Source: Enterococcus_E cecorum_C | GTDB lineage: Bacteria > Bacillota > Bacilli > Lactobacillales > Enterococcaceae | DNA: 64,000 nt | Direction: 5' to 3' | Assembly (NCBI RefSeq): GCF_052119425.1 | Contig: NZ_JBQKFH010000003.1 | Coordinates: forward strand, 28,928-92,927 | Shown here: positions 1 to 8,596 of the stretch, one piece after another | How the letters are laid out: each line of letters opens with the position of its first letter | Position numbering within the stretch: position 1 is the first letter of the stretch | The notes under the pieces: model-generated | The model's database searches: none | What the model was told of the DNA's origin: nothing | What the model saw: only the letters and a program-made list of their open reading frames with translations | Made by a program: the position numbers and the translations under genes

Positions 1-691
1 CAACACCCATAATAAAGGCGATTCCTGAAATAAAGCCAACTTTCTTTTCAAGGAAGGTATTTAGTTTCCAAGATTCCAACATTTCGCGATGTTCTTTGGT
101 GATTTGGATGTTTTTAACAGGAAAGACAAAACAAGCAATTGAAGTAAGTAAAATAAGTACAATTGAGAAAATAATAATAAAATAAAAGCTTGTATTGTTA
201 AGTAAAATCATTCCGATAAATGGACCAATGGCAGCGGCTAAACTCGTACTTAAACCATAGTAGTTAATCCCTTCACCATGTTTTGATTCTGGGATATAAG
301 CTGTAACAATCGCATTCGTAGCTGTTGAAACGGTGCCATAACCAAAACCATTTAATAAACGTACTAGGTATAAAATTTGAATGCTTGGAATATAAAGATA
401 AGCAATCGTCGTTAATAAATAAAACAGTGCACCATAACGTAAGACAGCTTTACGACCAATTAGTTCTAGTTTTTTACCCATAAATAGTCGTGCTAATAAA
501 GTACCGATGATGTAAATACCAGAAGCAAGTCCGGCTTGACCTAGAGTTGCTTGTAATTGATCTTGGGCAATTACGGCGATAATCACCATTAATAGGTAAT
601 ACACCAGATACACGACGAAGTTAATTAGGGTAATACTGATAAACCCTTTGTTAAATAGTTTGTCTACTGAATTTTCCACGAGATTTCTCAT
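1..691 (-). CDS. MFS transporter (3' part cut by window edge)
   Basis: Integral membrane transporter of the major facilitator superfamily. About 230 N-terminal residues are visible and the frame stays open to the window start. Seen: alternating hydrophobic segments, and after the second helix the motif LLARLFMGKKLELIGRK, which resembles the MFS loop 2-3 signature (G-x-L-x-D-R-x-G-R-R). A later segment reads RLLNGFGYGTVSTATNA, typical of helix 4. The ATG at 691 lies only one base after GGAG, so the in-frame GTG at 679 (13-nt spacing) is an alternative start. The gene diverges from the Crp/Fnr-type regulator to its right. The substrate cannot be told; a drug or sugar efflux role is family-level inference. 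Confidence 0.85.
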   Translation of the reverse strand, partial: MRNLVENSVDKLFNKGFISITLINFVVYLVYYLLMVIIAVIAQDQLQATLGQAGLASGIYIIGTLLARLFMGKKLELIGRKAVLRYGALFYLLTTIAYLYIPSIQILYLVRLLNGFGYGTVSTATNAIVTAYIPESKHGEGINYYGLSTSLAAAIGPFIGMILLNNTSFYFIIIFSIVLILLTSIACFVFPVKNIQITKEHREMLESWKLNTFLEKKVGFISGIAFIMGV

Positions 692-1059
692 TCTCCTTTT
701 TTCATTTTTTTGAAAATAGATTGTGAATAAATAATCATTCTATTTTCATTTTTTAAAAGTGAATAAGCCCCGAGATGCGTTTGAATATTGGATGTTTCAT
801 GTAAAAAGAAATTGATAGAAGGTCATAAAAATCAAGGGAAAAACGCACCTCAGTGGGATTATCAATCACTTGTGAGCCTACTATACACGCATTTGATAAA
901 CAAAAAATGCGACTTTGCTATAAAAAATTGTAAAAAACATTTAAATTTCACAAAGAATATATACAAATGTTGTTGAGTTTTGCGGTATAATCAGTTTAAT
1001 AAAGAATGAAAGTTTTTCTGAAAGTAAATGAAAAAGCGAATTGAGTGGGGGAGTTTTTG
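692..1059. other. Divergent intergenic region, no convincing gene
   Basis: The 368 bp between the MFS gene and the regulator is AT-rich. A TATAAT at 986-991 is a plausible -10 for the rightward regulator gene; no good -35 is seen at 17 nt. A 62-codon open frame at 788-976 has no ribosome-binding site and a composition like random AT-rich DNA, so it is not called. Confidence 0.5.
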
Positions 1060-1716
1060 ATGGATGACCAAATATTGCAAAAGTATTTAAACAAGGGAAA
1101 TTTTCCTGTTGTAGTAAAGGAAAAGAAAAAGTATTTAATGTATGAAGGCATTCAGGATCGCTATGTTTATATTTTAAAAGATGGAATCATTAAAACCTCC
1201 GTCATTTCTAGAGATGGTCGCGAGTTTAATTTACGCTACATTACAGGGCTAGAAATCGTATCACTGTTGAAAGATGAGTATTCACAGTTTATTGATTCAC
1301 CGTTTAATATTCGGATTGAATCGGAAAAGGCAGAATTATATCAAATCGACCGGGTGCAGTTTTGGAAAGATGTTAATGAGAGTGAAGAATTACAGCTTTA
1401 TGTGAAGGATTATTACCGAGTACGTCTGCTTTATGCGATGAAAAAATTGCAACAAATGCTGATGAATGGTAAATTTGGCGCAGTTTGCACGCAATTATAT
1501 GATTTATATGAAAGCTTTGGTGTGGAAACTTCTGAAGGGATTTTAATTGATTTTGTGGTCACCAATGAAGAAATCGCGCATTTTTGTGGCATTGCTTCAG
1601 CTAGCAGTGTCAACCGTATGATGCAGCAGTTGAAAGATTCGGGTGCTATTGAGATGCGCAAACGAAAAATATTGATAAAAGACCTTGAAGCAATAAAAGA
1701 GAATATTATTTTCTAA
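1060..1716 (+). CDS. Crp/Fnr-family regulator (PrfA/Ers-like)
   Basis: A 218-aa one-domain-plus-HTH transcription factor. The N-terminal half (about 1-115) has the cyclic-nucleotide-binding-like beta-roll pattern (YMYEGIQDRYVYILKDGIIK). The C-terminal part (about 140-210) holds a winged helix with VTNEEIAHFCGIASASSVNR as recognition region. No N-terminal cysteine cluster is present, so it is not an O2-sensing FNR. Length and lack of cysteines resemble Listeria PrfA and enterococcal Ers. I start it at ATG 1060, six bases after GGGGGAG, rather than at the upstream GTG 1045. It stands alone, divergent from the MFS gene and followed by a strong terminator. Its targets are unknown. Confidence 0.85.
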   Translation: MDDQILQKYLNKGNFPVVVKEKKKYLMYEGIQDRYVYILKDGIIKTSVISRDGREFNLRYITGLEIVSLLKDEYSQFIDSPFNIRIESEKAELYQIDRVQFWKDVNESEELQLYVKDYYRVRLLYAMKKLQQMLMNGKFGAVCTQLYDLYESFGVETSEGILIDFVVTNEEIAHFCGIASASSVNRMMQQLKDSGAIEMRKRKILIKDLEAIKENIIF

Positions 1717-1762
1717 AAAAATCGGAAATAGCCACTTGATTGGGCCATTTCCGATTTTGTAT
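1717..1762 (+). terminator. Intrinsic terminator of the Crp/Fnr gene
   Basis: An inverted repeat AAATCGGAAAT...ATTTCCGATTTT begins immediately after the stop codon and ends in a T-rich run. Confidence 0.85.
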
Positions 1763-1787
1763 TTTGTTTAAGATTCCCTTTCAACTC

Positions 1788-1824
1788 TAGCTGCTTGTAG
1801 CTGATCGACCCTTCTCACAACCTT
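1788..1824 (-). repeat. Hairpin repeat, type B, 5' fragment
   Basis: Truncated copy carrying only the 5' arm of the hairpin element described in the findings, read on the minus strand: AAGGTTGT end, arm GAAGGGT, bulge CGATC, then AGCTAC. The core and 3' arm are missing. Confidence 0.7.
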
Positions 1825-1829
1825 TATTT

Positions 1830-2094
1830 GACGGTGTTCGAAGGGTAGCTACATCGCATCTAAGCCGGCCTGTCTAGGAAAATCTTTAAACTTGATGGAT
1901 TTTCCTGCCATTCCGGACAAACTTAGCTTTCTCGGTATCAATCAACTAAATACTCGGAAAATTCACCCTCCTGCTTAAGAAAATCTCCTTTCATCCGATT
2001 TTCTTAGCAGTAGGTAACACATGAATTTTCTCGTATTTGACCAAGTTGATTGATAACCTTTTGCTTGTAGCTGATCGACCCTTCTCACAACCTT
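1830..2094 (-). repeat. Hairpin repeat, type B, interrupted by another copy
   Basis: A full type B element on the minus strand (1830-1928 plus 2063-2094, about 131 bp without the insert). The ends are AAGGTTGT and ACACCGTC; the outer arms GAAGGGT/ACCCTTC pair, with the 5-nt bulge CGATC before AGCTAC. A different copy (1929-2062) is inserted inside its 5' half. Confidence 0.75.
1929..2062 (-). repeat. Hairpin repeat, type D, nested inside type B
   Basis: This copy, read on the minus strand, splits the type B element between AGCT and GCTTG. Its outer arms are CAATCAACT/AGTTGATTG with bulge TGGTC before AAATAC. Its core is the type C core (AAAATCGGATGAAAGGAG). The nesting is direct sequence evidence that the element can insert into new sites. 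Confidence 0.75.
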
Positions 2095-2098
2095 ATTA

Positions 2099-2228
2099 GA
2101 CGGTGTAAATCGACTAGCTACTTCGGCGTATAAGCCACCCCATCTGGGAAAGTCTTTACTTTTAGGACTTTCCCGATGTGTTGGACAATCTTATCCGCTC
2201 GTAGCTGACCAAGTCGATTTACAACCTT
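2099..2228 (-). repeat. Hairpin repeat, type A, full
   Basis: Full type A element on the minus strand, directly abutting the type B copy and overlapping the stop codon of htrA. Arms ATCGACT/AGTCGAT, bulge TGGTC, second helix GCGGATAAG/CTTATACGC and inner helix GGGAAAGTC/GACTTTCCC. Confidence 0.8.
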
Positions 2229-3474
2229 ATTCATTAATTGATTGGTCGACGGTAAGGTGTACGGTGGTTGTCTTTTTGTCATTGCCACGATAGTAAGTCA
2301 CTTTAATGCTGTCACCGACTTGTTTTTTATAAAGAGCGGCTCGTAATGCAGTGCCATCATTGACCTTTTCACCATCAATTTCAGTAATGACATCATATTG
2401 TTTCAAGCCAGCTTTTTCTGCAGGCGTTGCACTATTGACTTGAGCAAGCACGACCCCTTCATTTAATGAGGTAGGTACTTTTAAGATGTTCGTTTTTTGT
2501 TGATCAGATAAAGCATTCAAATCAACCGTTCTAACCCCTAAAGCAGGACGAGTCACTTTCCCACTTTGTTCTAGCTGGTTAATAATATTGACGACATCAT
2601 TACTTGGAATTGCAAAGCCCATACCTTCAACACTTACACCAGAGCTTGAGGTTGAAGTGGTAGCAATTTTACTTGAGTTAATTCCGATAACTTGACCGGC
2701 GATATTAATTAATGGACCACCAGAGTTACCAGGGTTAATGGCTGCATCAGTTTGGATGGCATTGATATTGACTTCTTGGCCGGAATCATTTTCACTCACG
2801 ACCTGACGATTTAAAGAAGAAACAATTCCTTCAGTCACTGAGTTGGCATAATCAGTTCCTAATGGTGATCCGATGGCGATGGCAGGTTCACCAACTTTTA
2901 TACTATCTGAATCGCCAAAAGTAGCAACCGTTGAAACTTTATCGCTAGCAATCTTGATTACCGCTAAGTCAGTATAGCTGTCCGTACCAACTAATTCAGC
3001 ATCGACTTTGGTACCGTCTGCTAGTAAGACTTGTAACGCATTTTGACCTTCAACCACGTGATTATTTGTCACAATATAAGCATATTTACCTTCTTTTTTA
3101 TAAATGACACCACTACCTTCACTGGCTGTTTCCAAAGTGCCGCTATTTTGACTGCTGCTATTTCCTTGTTGGGCACCAAAGAAATCTTCTAAGCTGCCCA
3201 TGCCTTGTGTGTTTTGATTTTGTAAATTAATGATGGAAACGACCGCGCCTTGTACTTTAGAGACAGCTTTCGTGACATCACTTTCGACATTATATTTCAC
3301 ATTTTGGACTTTAGTTGCTGTTTGTGCACTTTGAATGCCTGTTGAGCTAGTCGAATTGTTCATGCCAGTGACAGCATACAAGCCGCCAAAAGCAAGGGCA
3401 CCACCAATCACACCGCTACAAATGCCGATACCAAATCTTTTCATAATTGTATTTGAATTTTTTCTACTACTCAT
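2227..3474 (-). CDS. htrA: HtrA/DegP-type surface serine protease
   Basis: Membrane-anchored quality-control protease that degrades misfolded exported proteins. The 415-aa product has an N-terminal signal-anchor helix (about 13-36), a Ser/Thr/Gln-rich linker, a trypsin-like domain and one C-terminal PDZ domain (about 315-405). Catalytic triad seen: His139 in TNNHVVEG, Asp169 in TDLAV, Ser251 in GNSGGP. Start ATG at 3474 is preceded by GGAGG. It is divergent from rlmH; in streptococci htrA and rlmH are also neighbours, close to the origin of replication. The stop codon is overlapped by a hairpin repeat, which may supply the transcript's 3' structure. Confidence 0.95.
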   Translation of the reverse strand: MSSRKNSNTIMKRFGIGICSGVIGGALAFGGLYAVTGMNNSTSSTGIQSAQTATKVQNVKYNVESDVTKAVSKVQGAVVSIINLQNQNTQGMGSLEDFFGAQQGNSSSQNSGTLETASEGSGVIYKKEGKYAYIVTNNHVVEGQNALQVLLADGTKVDAELVGTDSYTDLAVIKIASDKVSTVATFGDSDSIKVGEPAIAIGSPLGTDYANSVTEGIVSSLNRQVVSENDSGQEVNINAIQTDAAINPGNSGGPLINIAGQVIGINSSKIATTSTSSSGVSVEGMGFAIPSNDVVNIINQLEQSGKVTRPALGVRTVDLNALSDQQKTNILKVPTSLNEGVVLAQVNSATPAEKAGLKQYDVITEIDGEKVNDGTALRAALYKKQVGDSIKVTYYRGNDKKTTTVHLTVDQSINE

Positions 3475-3931
3475 AAATTTTTTCCTCCTCTGACTTAAGT
3501 TGTTCTATCTCCCAACGTTAAGTATGTTTCATTTATTTACGTTTTTATGTATTCCTTATTTACAATCCTATCTTAGCGCGAAGTTATGAAAAAAATATGA
3601 AGAGGATAGGGTAAAAAGTTTGTAAATTTTTGAAGAATTTTCTTAATATTCATTTTACTGGATTCACAATTTGTGGACAAGGTTTGAGGATAAAAATTTT
3701 GAAGTTATCCACAATTCTGTGGGAAATGTGCAAAAAATAGATAAAACAGATGTTCGTGCTAAAAAATGGTTGATTTAAGTATTTATTACCACAATGGTGT
3801 GGATAATTCTGTGCATAATGTGGATAAAGCTGTGGAAAAATAGTGGATAACTTTTTTTGCTTTTCTGATTAGTCAAAAAGAATAAAAATAGTTATAATAG
3901 TTTTGAATAGATTAAATGAAAGGATTATGTA
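3475..3931. other. DnaA-box cluster between htrA and rlmH
   Basis: Within this 457-bp AT-rich gap are three perfect DnaA boxes: TTATCCACA at 3705-3713 and its complement TGTGGATAA at 3798-3806 and 3819-3827. There are also near-matches at 3671-3680 (TTGTGGACAA), 3810-3818 (TGTGCATAA), 3831-3839 and 3842-3850. The cluster lies in about 180 bp, next to a stretch of A/T (3565-3660). No dnaA or dnaN gene is nearby. It may be an origin element or a DnaA-titrating or regulatory cluster. Confidence 0.7.
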
Positions 3932-4411
3932 ATGAATATCAAAATTATTGGTGTCGGTAAATTAAAGGAGAAGTATTTAGTGCAGGCGATGCAAGAATAT
4001 CTCAAACGTCTACAAGCCTATGCAAAAGTGGAAGTCATTGAGCTAGCGGATGAAAAAGCGCCGGAAAATTTAAGCGAAACGCAAATGATGCAAATTAAAG
4101 ATAAAGAAGGCGAACGAATCTTAGCTAAAATTAAAGATCAAGAATATGTGATTGCCTTAGCGATAGAAGGAAAAAATCCAAGTAGTGAAGCTTTTGCCCA
4201 AAAAATCGAAAATCTAGGTATTCAAGGGAAAAGTCAACTTGTCTTTGTCATAGGAGGTTCACTTGGATTGTCGCCAGCCGTGATGCAACGAAGCAATGCA
4301 CAGATTTCTTTTGGTAAGATGACTTTTCCTCATCAATTAATGCGGGTCATGCTGACAGAACAAATCTATCGCGCCTTTCGTATTATTCATAACCAACCCT
4401 ATCATAAATGA
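3932..4411 (+). CDS. rlmH: 23S rRNA pseudouridine-1915 N3-methyltransferase
   Basis: SPOUT-class methyltransferase that modifies helix 69 of 23S rRNA in assembled ribosomes, using SAM. The 159-aa length is exactly the family norm. Seen: N-terminal MNIKIIGVGKLKEKYL, the SAM-binding knot region FVIGGSLGL (about 105-113), and the conserved C-terminal segment SFGKMTFPHQLMRVMLTEQIYRA split by normal family spacing, ending in PYHK. The next gene starts almost at its stop, suggesting co-transcription. It is the highest-confidence ortholog in this part of the window. Confidence 0.97.
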   Translation: MNIKIIGVGKLKEKYLVQAMQEYLKRLQAYAKVEVIELADEKAPENLSETQMMQIKDKEGERILAKIKDQEYVIALAIEGKNPSSEAFAQKIENLGIQGKSQLVFVIGGSLGLSPAVMQRSNAQISFGKMTFPHQLMRVMLTEQIYRAFRIIHNQPYHK

Positions 4412-4418
4412 GGTGAAA

Positions 4419-5117
4419 ATGTTGACAAATAGAGAAGACAAACAAGCCAAACAAATGCCTGAATTATTTTCTGAATTGCGTCAAAGTGTGGTGCATTTAC
4501 CTAAAGTCATTCGCAACGCATCAGGAATTAGTATTTACGGCAAAAGAATCAAGAGTATTATTTACACGATGGACGTTGCTTTGATTGCCAATAATGATGC
4601 GGATGCGATTTTGGCTGTCTATCCATGGACGCCCAATACTAGAATATTATCCGCCATCTCCCAAGTTGCGCAGGTACCTATTTTCGCAGGAATTGGTGGA
4701 GGCCTAACTTCGGGTAAACGCTCAGCTAGATTAGGAACTTTTGCGGAAGAACATGGCGCTTATGGTGTGGTGCTAAATGGGCCGACCTCAGTTGAAACCA
4801 TTGAAGCCGTTAATGATACAGTGGATATCCCAATTATTTATACTGTGGTTAATGATAAAAGAGATTTAGGAAAGTTAATTGAAGCGGGTGTGGATATCTT
4901 TAATGTGGCTGGTGGTAAAGATACTGCAAAACTGGTTCGTTGGATTCGTGAAAGCTACCCTACTTTTCCGATTATGGCATCTGGTGGTAAGACTGACGAG
5001 CAAATTATGGAAACCATTAATGCAGGGGCCAATGCGATTACCGTTACTGCTTACGGTCAAACGGAAAAATACTTCCAAAGCAAAATGGAAGAATATCGCC
5101 AAAAAACGGAAGACTAA
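4419..5117 (+). CDS. TIM-barrel protein, putative hydrolase
   Basis: A 232-aa protein with a (beta/alpha)8-barrel pattern: repeated short strands followed by Gly-rich turns such as FAGIGGGLTSG, NVAGGKDT and IMASGGKTDEQI. The late GG motifs resemble phosphate-binding loops of TIM-barrel enzymes. Comparable proteins in lactic acid bacteria are usually annotated only as 'hydrolase'. I prefer ATG 4419, where AGGTGA overlaps the rlmH stop codon, over the upstream GTG 4413. It is likely co-transcribed with rlmH and closed by a terminator. The substrate is unknown. Confidence 0.75.
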   Translation: MLTNREDKQAKQMPELFSELRQSVVHLPKVIRNASGISIYGKRIKSIIYTMDVALIANNDADAILAVYPWTPNTRILSAISQVAQVPIFAGIGGGLTSGKRSARLGTFAEEHGAYGVVLNGPTSVETIEAVNDTVDIPIIYTVVNDKRDLGKLIEAGVDIFNVAGGKDTAKLVRWIRESYPTFPIMASGGKTDEQIMETINAGANAITVTAYGQTEKYFQSKMEEYRQKTED

Positions 5118-5170
5118 TGTTGAAAACCATTCTTTGAGCTTAACTGTAGCTTGAAGAATGGTTTTTTCGC
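5118..5170 (+). terminator. Intrinsic terminator after the TIM-barrel gene
   Basis: Stem AAAACCATTCTT...AAGAATGGTTTTTTC with a T-run. Confidence 0.85.
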
Positions 5171-5198
5171 GATAAATATTTTCTATCAAGCCATATCA

Positions 5199-5227
5199 TT
5201 GAAAGCCATGAAAAGCTTGAGTATACT
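5199..5227 (+). promoter_or_regulatory. Promoter of the malY-metB-nitroreductase operon
   Basis: TTGAAA at 5199-5204, a 17-nt spacer, and TATACT at 5222-5227, about 38 bp before the malY start codon. Confidence 0.7.
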
Positions 5228-5264
5228 AGTATTAATCGATAAATCAATAGAACGGAGTGAAAAG

Positions 5265-6443
5265 ATGGACCAACAAACATTTATTCATGAATATGCCAGA
5301 GAAAGAAAAAACACCAATTCCTTAAAATGGGATGCCCTTGAAGAACGCTTTGGGGATGCGGATTTATTGCCTTTATGGGTAGCGGATATGGAATTTGCGA
5401 CACCTAAAGCAGTAACAGATGCTTTAACAAAACGAATTGCCCATGGTATTTTTGGTTATTCCGGGGTAGATAAGGAGTACTTTAATACTTATTTAGGTTG
5501 GCAAGCACGCCATGAAAATACCCCTTTTAAAGAAGAATGGCTACAATTTTCAACAGGAGTCGTACAAGCCATTTATGATTTAGTCGATTGTTTTACCGAA
5601 AAAGGAGAAGCTGTGATGATTCAACGTCCAGTATACTATCCTTTTAGTAATGCCATCAAAGACAAACAACGTAAATTAATCAATAGTCCACTGAAAAATG
5701 TAGACGGCCATTATGAAATGGATTTAGCTGATTTTGAGGCCAAAGTAGTTGCGGAAAAAGTGAAATTATTTATTCTATGTTCGCCACATAATCCTGTAGG
5801 TCGTGTATGGCGTGAAGAAGAATTAGCGGCTGTATTAACCATTTGTCAAAAATATGGGGTCTTAGTGATTGCCGATGAAATTCATAGTGATTTTATGATG
5901 CCTGGACAAACCTTTACTTCAGCTATTTCTGTGAATGAAGGGGCCTTTTTAGATCATCTCATTGTACTAAATGCGCCTTCTAAGACCTTTAACTTAGCGA
6001 GCCTATTAAATTCACATATCTGGATTCCAAATGAAGCATTACGTAAACAATATCGTGCTTATGCCAAAGTAAATCGCCAAACAGAATCTAGCTTAATTGG
6101 TCAAGTGGCAGCCCAAGCAGCATATGCAAATGGGGATGAATGGTTAGCAGCACTGATTGATGTCATTTATCATAATTATCAATATATCAAAACAAATCTT
6201 GAAGCAGCAGTGCCAAGTGTAAAAGTAGGTGAGTTACAAGGGACTTATCTATTGTGGATTGATTTATCACAAGCATTAAATGGTCGTACTACTAAAGAAG
6301 TGGTTCAAGATCAAGCGAAGTTAGCTGTTGATTTTGGGGATTGGTTTGCCCACGATACCAAAGACTTTATTCGCTTTAATTTAGCAACCACACCCGCAAA
6401 TATCAAACAAGCGGTAGATCAATTAATCGCAGCATTGAAATAA
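5265..6443 (+). CDS. MalY/PatB-type cystathionine beta-lyase / aminotransferase
   Basis: PLP-dependent class I/II aminotransferase-fold enzyme that most likely cleaves cystathionine or cysteine C-S bonds. The 392-aa length fits MalY/PatB. Seen: N-terminal NSLKWDALEERFG and LPLWVADMEF, typical of the PatB group; CSPHNPVGRVW (substrate/PLP region); ADEIHSDF (PLP ring-binding Asp); and NAPSKTFNLASL, with the Schiff-base lysine. ATG 5265 follows CGGAGTGA by seven bases; the long upstream frame extension has no such site and overlaps the terminator and promoter. First gene of an operon with a MetB/MetC-like enzyme, supporting a methionine/cysteine role. Confidence 0.88.
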   Translation: MDQQTFIHEYARERKNTNSLKWDALEERFGDADLLPLWVADMEFATPKAVTDALTKRIAHGIFGYSGVDKEYFNTYLGWQARHENTPFKEEWLQFSTGVVQAIYDLVDCFTEKGEAVMIQRPVYYPFSNAIKDKQRKLINSPLKNVDGHYEMDLADFEAKVVAEKVKLFILCSPHNPVGRVWREEELAAVLTICQKYGVLVIADEIHSDFMMPGQTFTSAISVNEGAFLDHLIVLNAPSKTFNLASLLNSHIWIPNEALRKQYRAYAKVNRQTESSLIGQVAAQAAYANGDEWLAALIDVIYHNYQYIKTNLEAAVPSVKVGELQGTYLLWIDLSQALNGRTTKEVVQDQAKLAVDFGDWFAHDTKDFIRFNLATTPANIKQAVDQLIAALK

Positions 6444-6469
6444 TAAAAAGGACAGGGGTAATCACAACT

Positions 6470-7570
6470 ATGGGAGAAAATATTGAAACATTTTTAGCAC
6501 AATTAGGTAATCGTATAGACGAGCAAACTGGAGCTGTCAGTGCACCAATTCATTTATCAACGACTTATTCTCATCCAAAATTCGGGCATAGTACGGGTTT
6601 TGATTATACCAGAACGAAAAATCCTACTCGTGCTATTTTAGAAGAAGGATTAGCCAAGTTAGAAGAAGGGGCCCAAGCGATTGTCACTTCATCCGGTATG
6701 AGTGCCATTCAATTGGTTTTCCAACTTTTTCCAGCAGGCAGCGCATTTTTAGTTTCGCGTGATCTTTATGGCGGTTCGTATCGCTATTTTAAAGAAATCG
6801 AACGTCAAGGCATTGCAAAGTTTCTTTATTTTGATACAGAGGAAGAATTAGCAGCGCAAATCACCGAGAATATTAGCGCCGTCTTTATCGAAACACCAAC
6901 CAATCCGTTAATGCGTGAAGTAAGTATCAAGCGTGTAGCAGAGATTGCTAAGTCAAAAGGAGCCTTAACCATTGTCGATAATACTTTTTTAACGCCATTA
7001 CGTCAAAAGCCATTAACCCAAGGAGCAGATTTAGTCGTACATTCAGCGACTAAATTCTTAGCTGGGCATAATGATATCTTAGCGGGTGTGGTAGTTGCCA
7101 AAACGCAAGAACTCGGCGAACGTTTATTATATTTGGTGAATACAACCGGTCCGACTTTAGCTGCCTTTGATTGTTGGTTATTTATCCGTAGTTTGAAAAC
7201 CTTACCTTTACGCTTTAATCAGCAAGAAAAGAATGCTAAAATAGTTGTTGAAGCTTTGCAAAATCATCCTGCAGTCAAAGAAGTCTTCTATCCAGGTGTG
7301 GGTGCAATGGTGAGTTTTAAAATCGCTGATGAAAGCAAAGTCGGTCCGTTTTTAGAGCAGCTAAAATTATTTACCTATGCGGAAAGTTTAGGTGGGGTAG
7401 AGAGTCTGATCACTTATCCAACGACGCAAACCCATGCCGACATTCCTGAAGCAGAACGTCTTGCTTATGGTTTAACGCCAGACTTATTGCGTTTATCAAT
7501 TGGTATTGAAGACGCCCATGATTTAGCAGCTGATTTAACACAAGGTTTAAGTATAGTGACGAGGAAGTGA
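6470..7570 (+). CDS. Cystathionine gamma-synthase/lyase family enzyme
   Basis: PLP enzyme of the Cys/Met metabolism family (trans-sulfuration). The 366-aa product has the family landmarks: YTRTKNPTR near residue 45, a glycine-rich ATG-like motif (TSSGMSAIQ), VDNTFLTP, and HSATKFLAGHND, whose Lys binds PLP. C-terminal SIGIEDAHDL is also typical. From sequence alone, synthase (MetB), gamma-lyase and beta-lyase (MetC) cannot be separated. It lies 26 bp after malY and overlaps or adjoins the nitroreductase gene, so the three are one operon. Confidence 0.9.
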   Translation: MGENIETFLAQLGNRIDEQTGAVSAPIHLSTTYSHPKFGHSTGFDYTRTKNPTRAILEEGLAKLEEGAQAIVTSSGMSAIQLVFQLFPAGSAFLVSRDLYGGSYRYFKEIERQGIAKFLYFDTEEELAAQITENISAVFIETPTNPLMREVSIKRVAEIAKSKGALTIVDNTFLTPLRQKPLTQGADLVVHSATKFLAGHNDILAGVVVAKTQELGERLLYLVNTTGPTLAAFDCWLFIRSLKTLPLRFNQQEKNAKIVVEALQNHPAVKEVFYPGVGAMVSFKIADESKVGPFLEQLKLFTYAESLGGVESLITYPTTQTHADIPEAERLAYGLTPDLLRLSIGIEDAHDLAADLTQGLSIVTRK

Positions 7571-7572
7571 TT

Positions 7573-8322
7573 ATGGTGAATCAAACCATTGAACATCAAT
7601 TGAATCATCGAAGTATCCGTAAATTTAAATCAGAAAATCTCTCAGATGAACAAATCAAGACTTTATTGGAAGTTGCGCGCCAAACATCGACAAGTAATTT
7701 CTTCCAACAATTTAGTGTGCTGCATATCACGGATGAGACCAAGCGTGAACAAATTCGTCATATTAGTAAGCAACCGTATGTCGGCTTAAATGGCGAATTA
7801 TTTATCTTTATTGCAGATTTATATCGTAATCAACAAATTCGTTTGCAAAAAGGGGAAGATGATGGGCGCTTGCATTCCACTGATGTCTTTTTCCAAGCGA
7901 TGCAAGATGCGACTTTAGCCATTCAAAATATGATGAACGCAGTCGAAAGTATGGGGCTTGGTGCAGTACTTTTAGGTAGTATCAATAATCAACCTAAAGA
8001 GCTAATTAAAGTGTTGGATTTACCTAAAATGACTTATCCAGTTCTAGGGATTCAAGTGGGGATTCCTGATCAAGAACCACAATTAAAACCAAGATTACCA
8101 TTAGATAAAATCGTTTTTGAAAATGAATATCCTAAAGACTTTCAATTAAGTGACTTAAAAGAATATGATGAGGTCGTGCAAACTTACTATGATTTACGTA
8201 ATGCGAACCAAAGAATTGATTCCTTTACCAATCAAATCGCCGGTAGCAAATTGCAAGAAAGCATTATCGGCCGCGATGACATCATGGAAGTCTTACACAG
8301 CCAAGGACTATGTTGGAGATAA
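7573..8322 (+). CDS. NfsA-type NAD(P)H nitroreductase / flavin oxidoreductase
   Basis: FMN-dependent oxidoreductase of the nitroreductase superfamily, 249 aa, the NfsA/Frp size class. Seen: HRSIRKFKSENLSDEQI at the N-terminus (FMN phosphate contact RSIRxF), the central MGLGAVLLGSINNQ segment, and VLGIQVGIPDQEPQLKPRLP, the usual GxPxxxPxxKPR motif. Start ATG 7573 is five bases after GAGGAAG, inside the end of the preceding gene. The physiological substrate is unknown. Its operon partners suggest a redox role in thiol or sulfur metabolism, which is inference only. A hairpin repeat begins three bases after its stop. Confidence 0.88.
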   Translation: MVNQTIEHQLNHRSIRKFKSENLSDEQIKTLLEVARQTSTSNFFQQFSVLHITDETKREQIRHISKQPYVGLNGELFIFIADLYRNQQIRLQKGEDDGRLHSTDVFFQAMQDATLAIQNMMNAVESMGLGAVLLGSINNQPKELIKVLDLPKMTYPVLGIQVGIPDQEPQLKPRLPLDKIVFENEYPKDFQLSDLKEYDEVVQTYYDLRNANQRIDSFTNQIAGSKLQESIIGRDDIMEVLHSQGLCWR

Positions 8323-8325
8323 TAA

Positions 8326-8456
8326 AAGGTTGTAAATCGACTTGGTCAGCTACGAGCGGATAAGTTCTGTCCACCACGTCGGGAAAGTCCGAAAAGTAAA
8401 GACTTTCCCAGACGAGGTGGCTTATACGCCGAAGTAGCTAGTCGATTTACACCGTC
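8326..8456 (+). repeat. Hairpin repeat, type A, full
   Basis: Full type A copy starting right after the nitroreductase stop. Ends AAGGTTGT and ACACCGTC; outer arms ATCGACT/AGTCGAT; bulge TGGTC; second helix GCGGATAAG/CTTATACGC; inner helix CGGGAAAGTC/GACTTTCCC. Confidence 0.8.
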
Positions 8457-8460
8457 AAAA

Positions 8461-8591
8461 AAGGATGTGAGGCAGCTTGGAAAGCCTAGAAGAAATTGCA
8501 GTGCTTACCTACCGCTGAGAAAATCGGATGAAAGGAGATTTTCTCAAGCGGGAGGGCGAATTTCACAATGTCTAGCTGCCGAACACAGATT
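8461..8591 (+). repeat. Hairpin repeat, type C variant
   Basis: Type C copy with variant ends (AAGGATGT ... GAACACAGATT). Arms GGCAGCT/AGCTGCC with bulge TGGAA; inner helix CGCTGAGAAAATC/GATTTTCTCAAGCG around the loop GGATGAAAGGA. Confidence 0.7.
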
Positions 8592-8596
8592 AATAA

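Noticed and set aside
788..976. 62-codon open frame between the MFS and Crp/Fnr genes
   Set aside because: No ribosome-binding site, Lys/Cys/Asn-rich composition as in random AT-rich DNA, and it overlaps the regulator's promoter region.
1788..2228. CRISPR array
   Set aside because: The repeats are long hairpins in several orientations without uniform spacers, and no cas genes are present.
5151..5264. Upstream extension of the malY-type gene
   Set aside because: It covers a terminator and the promoter, and lacks a ribosome-binding site; ATG 5265 is better.
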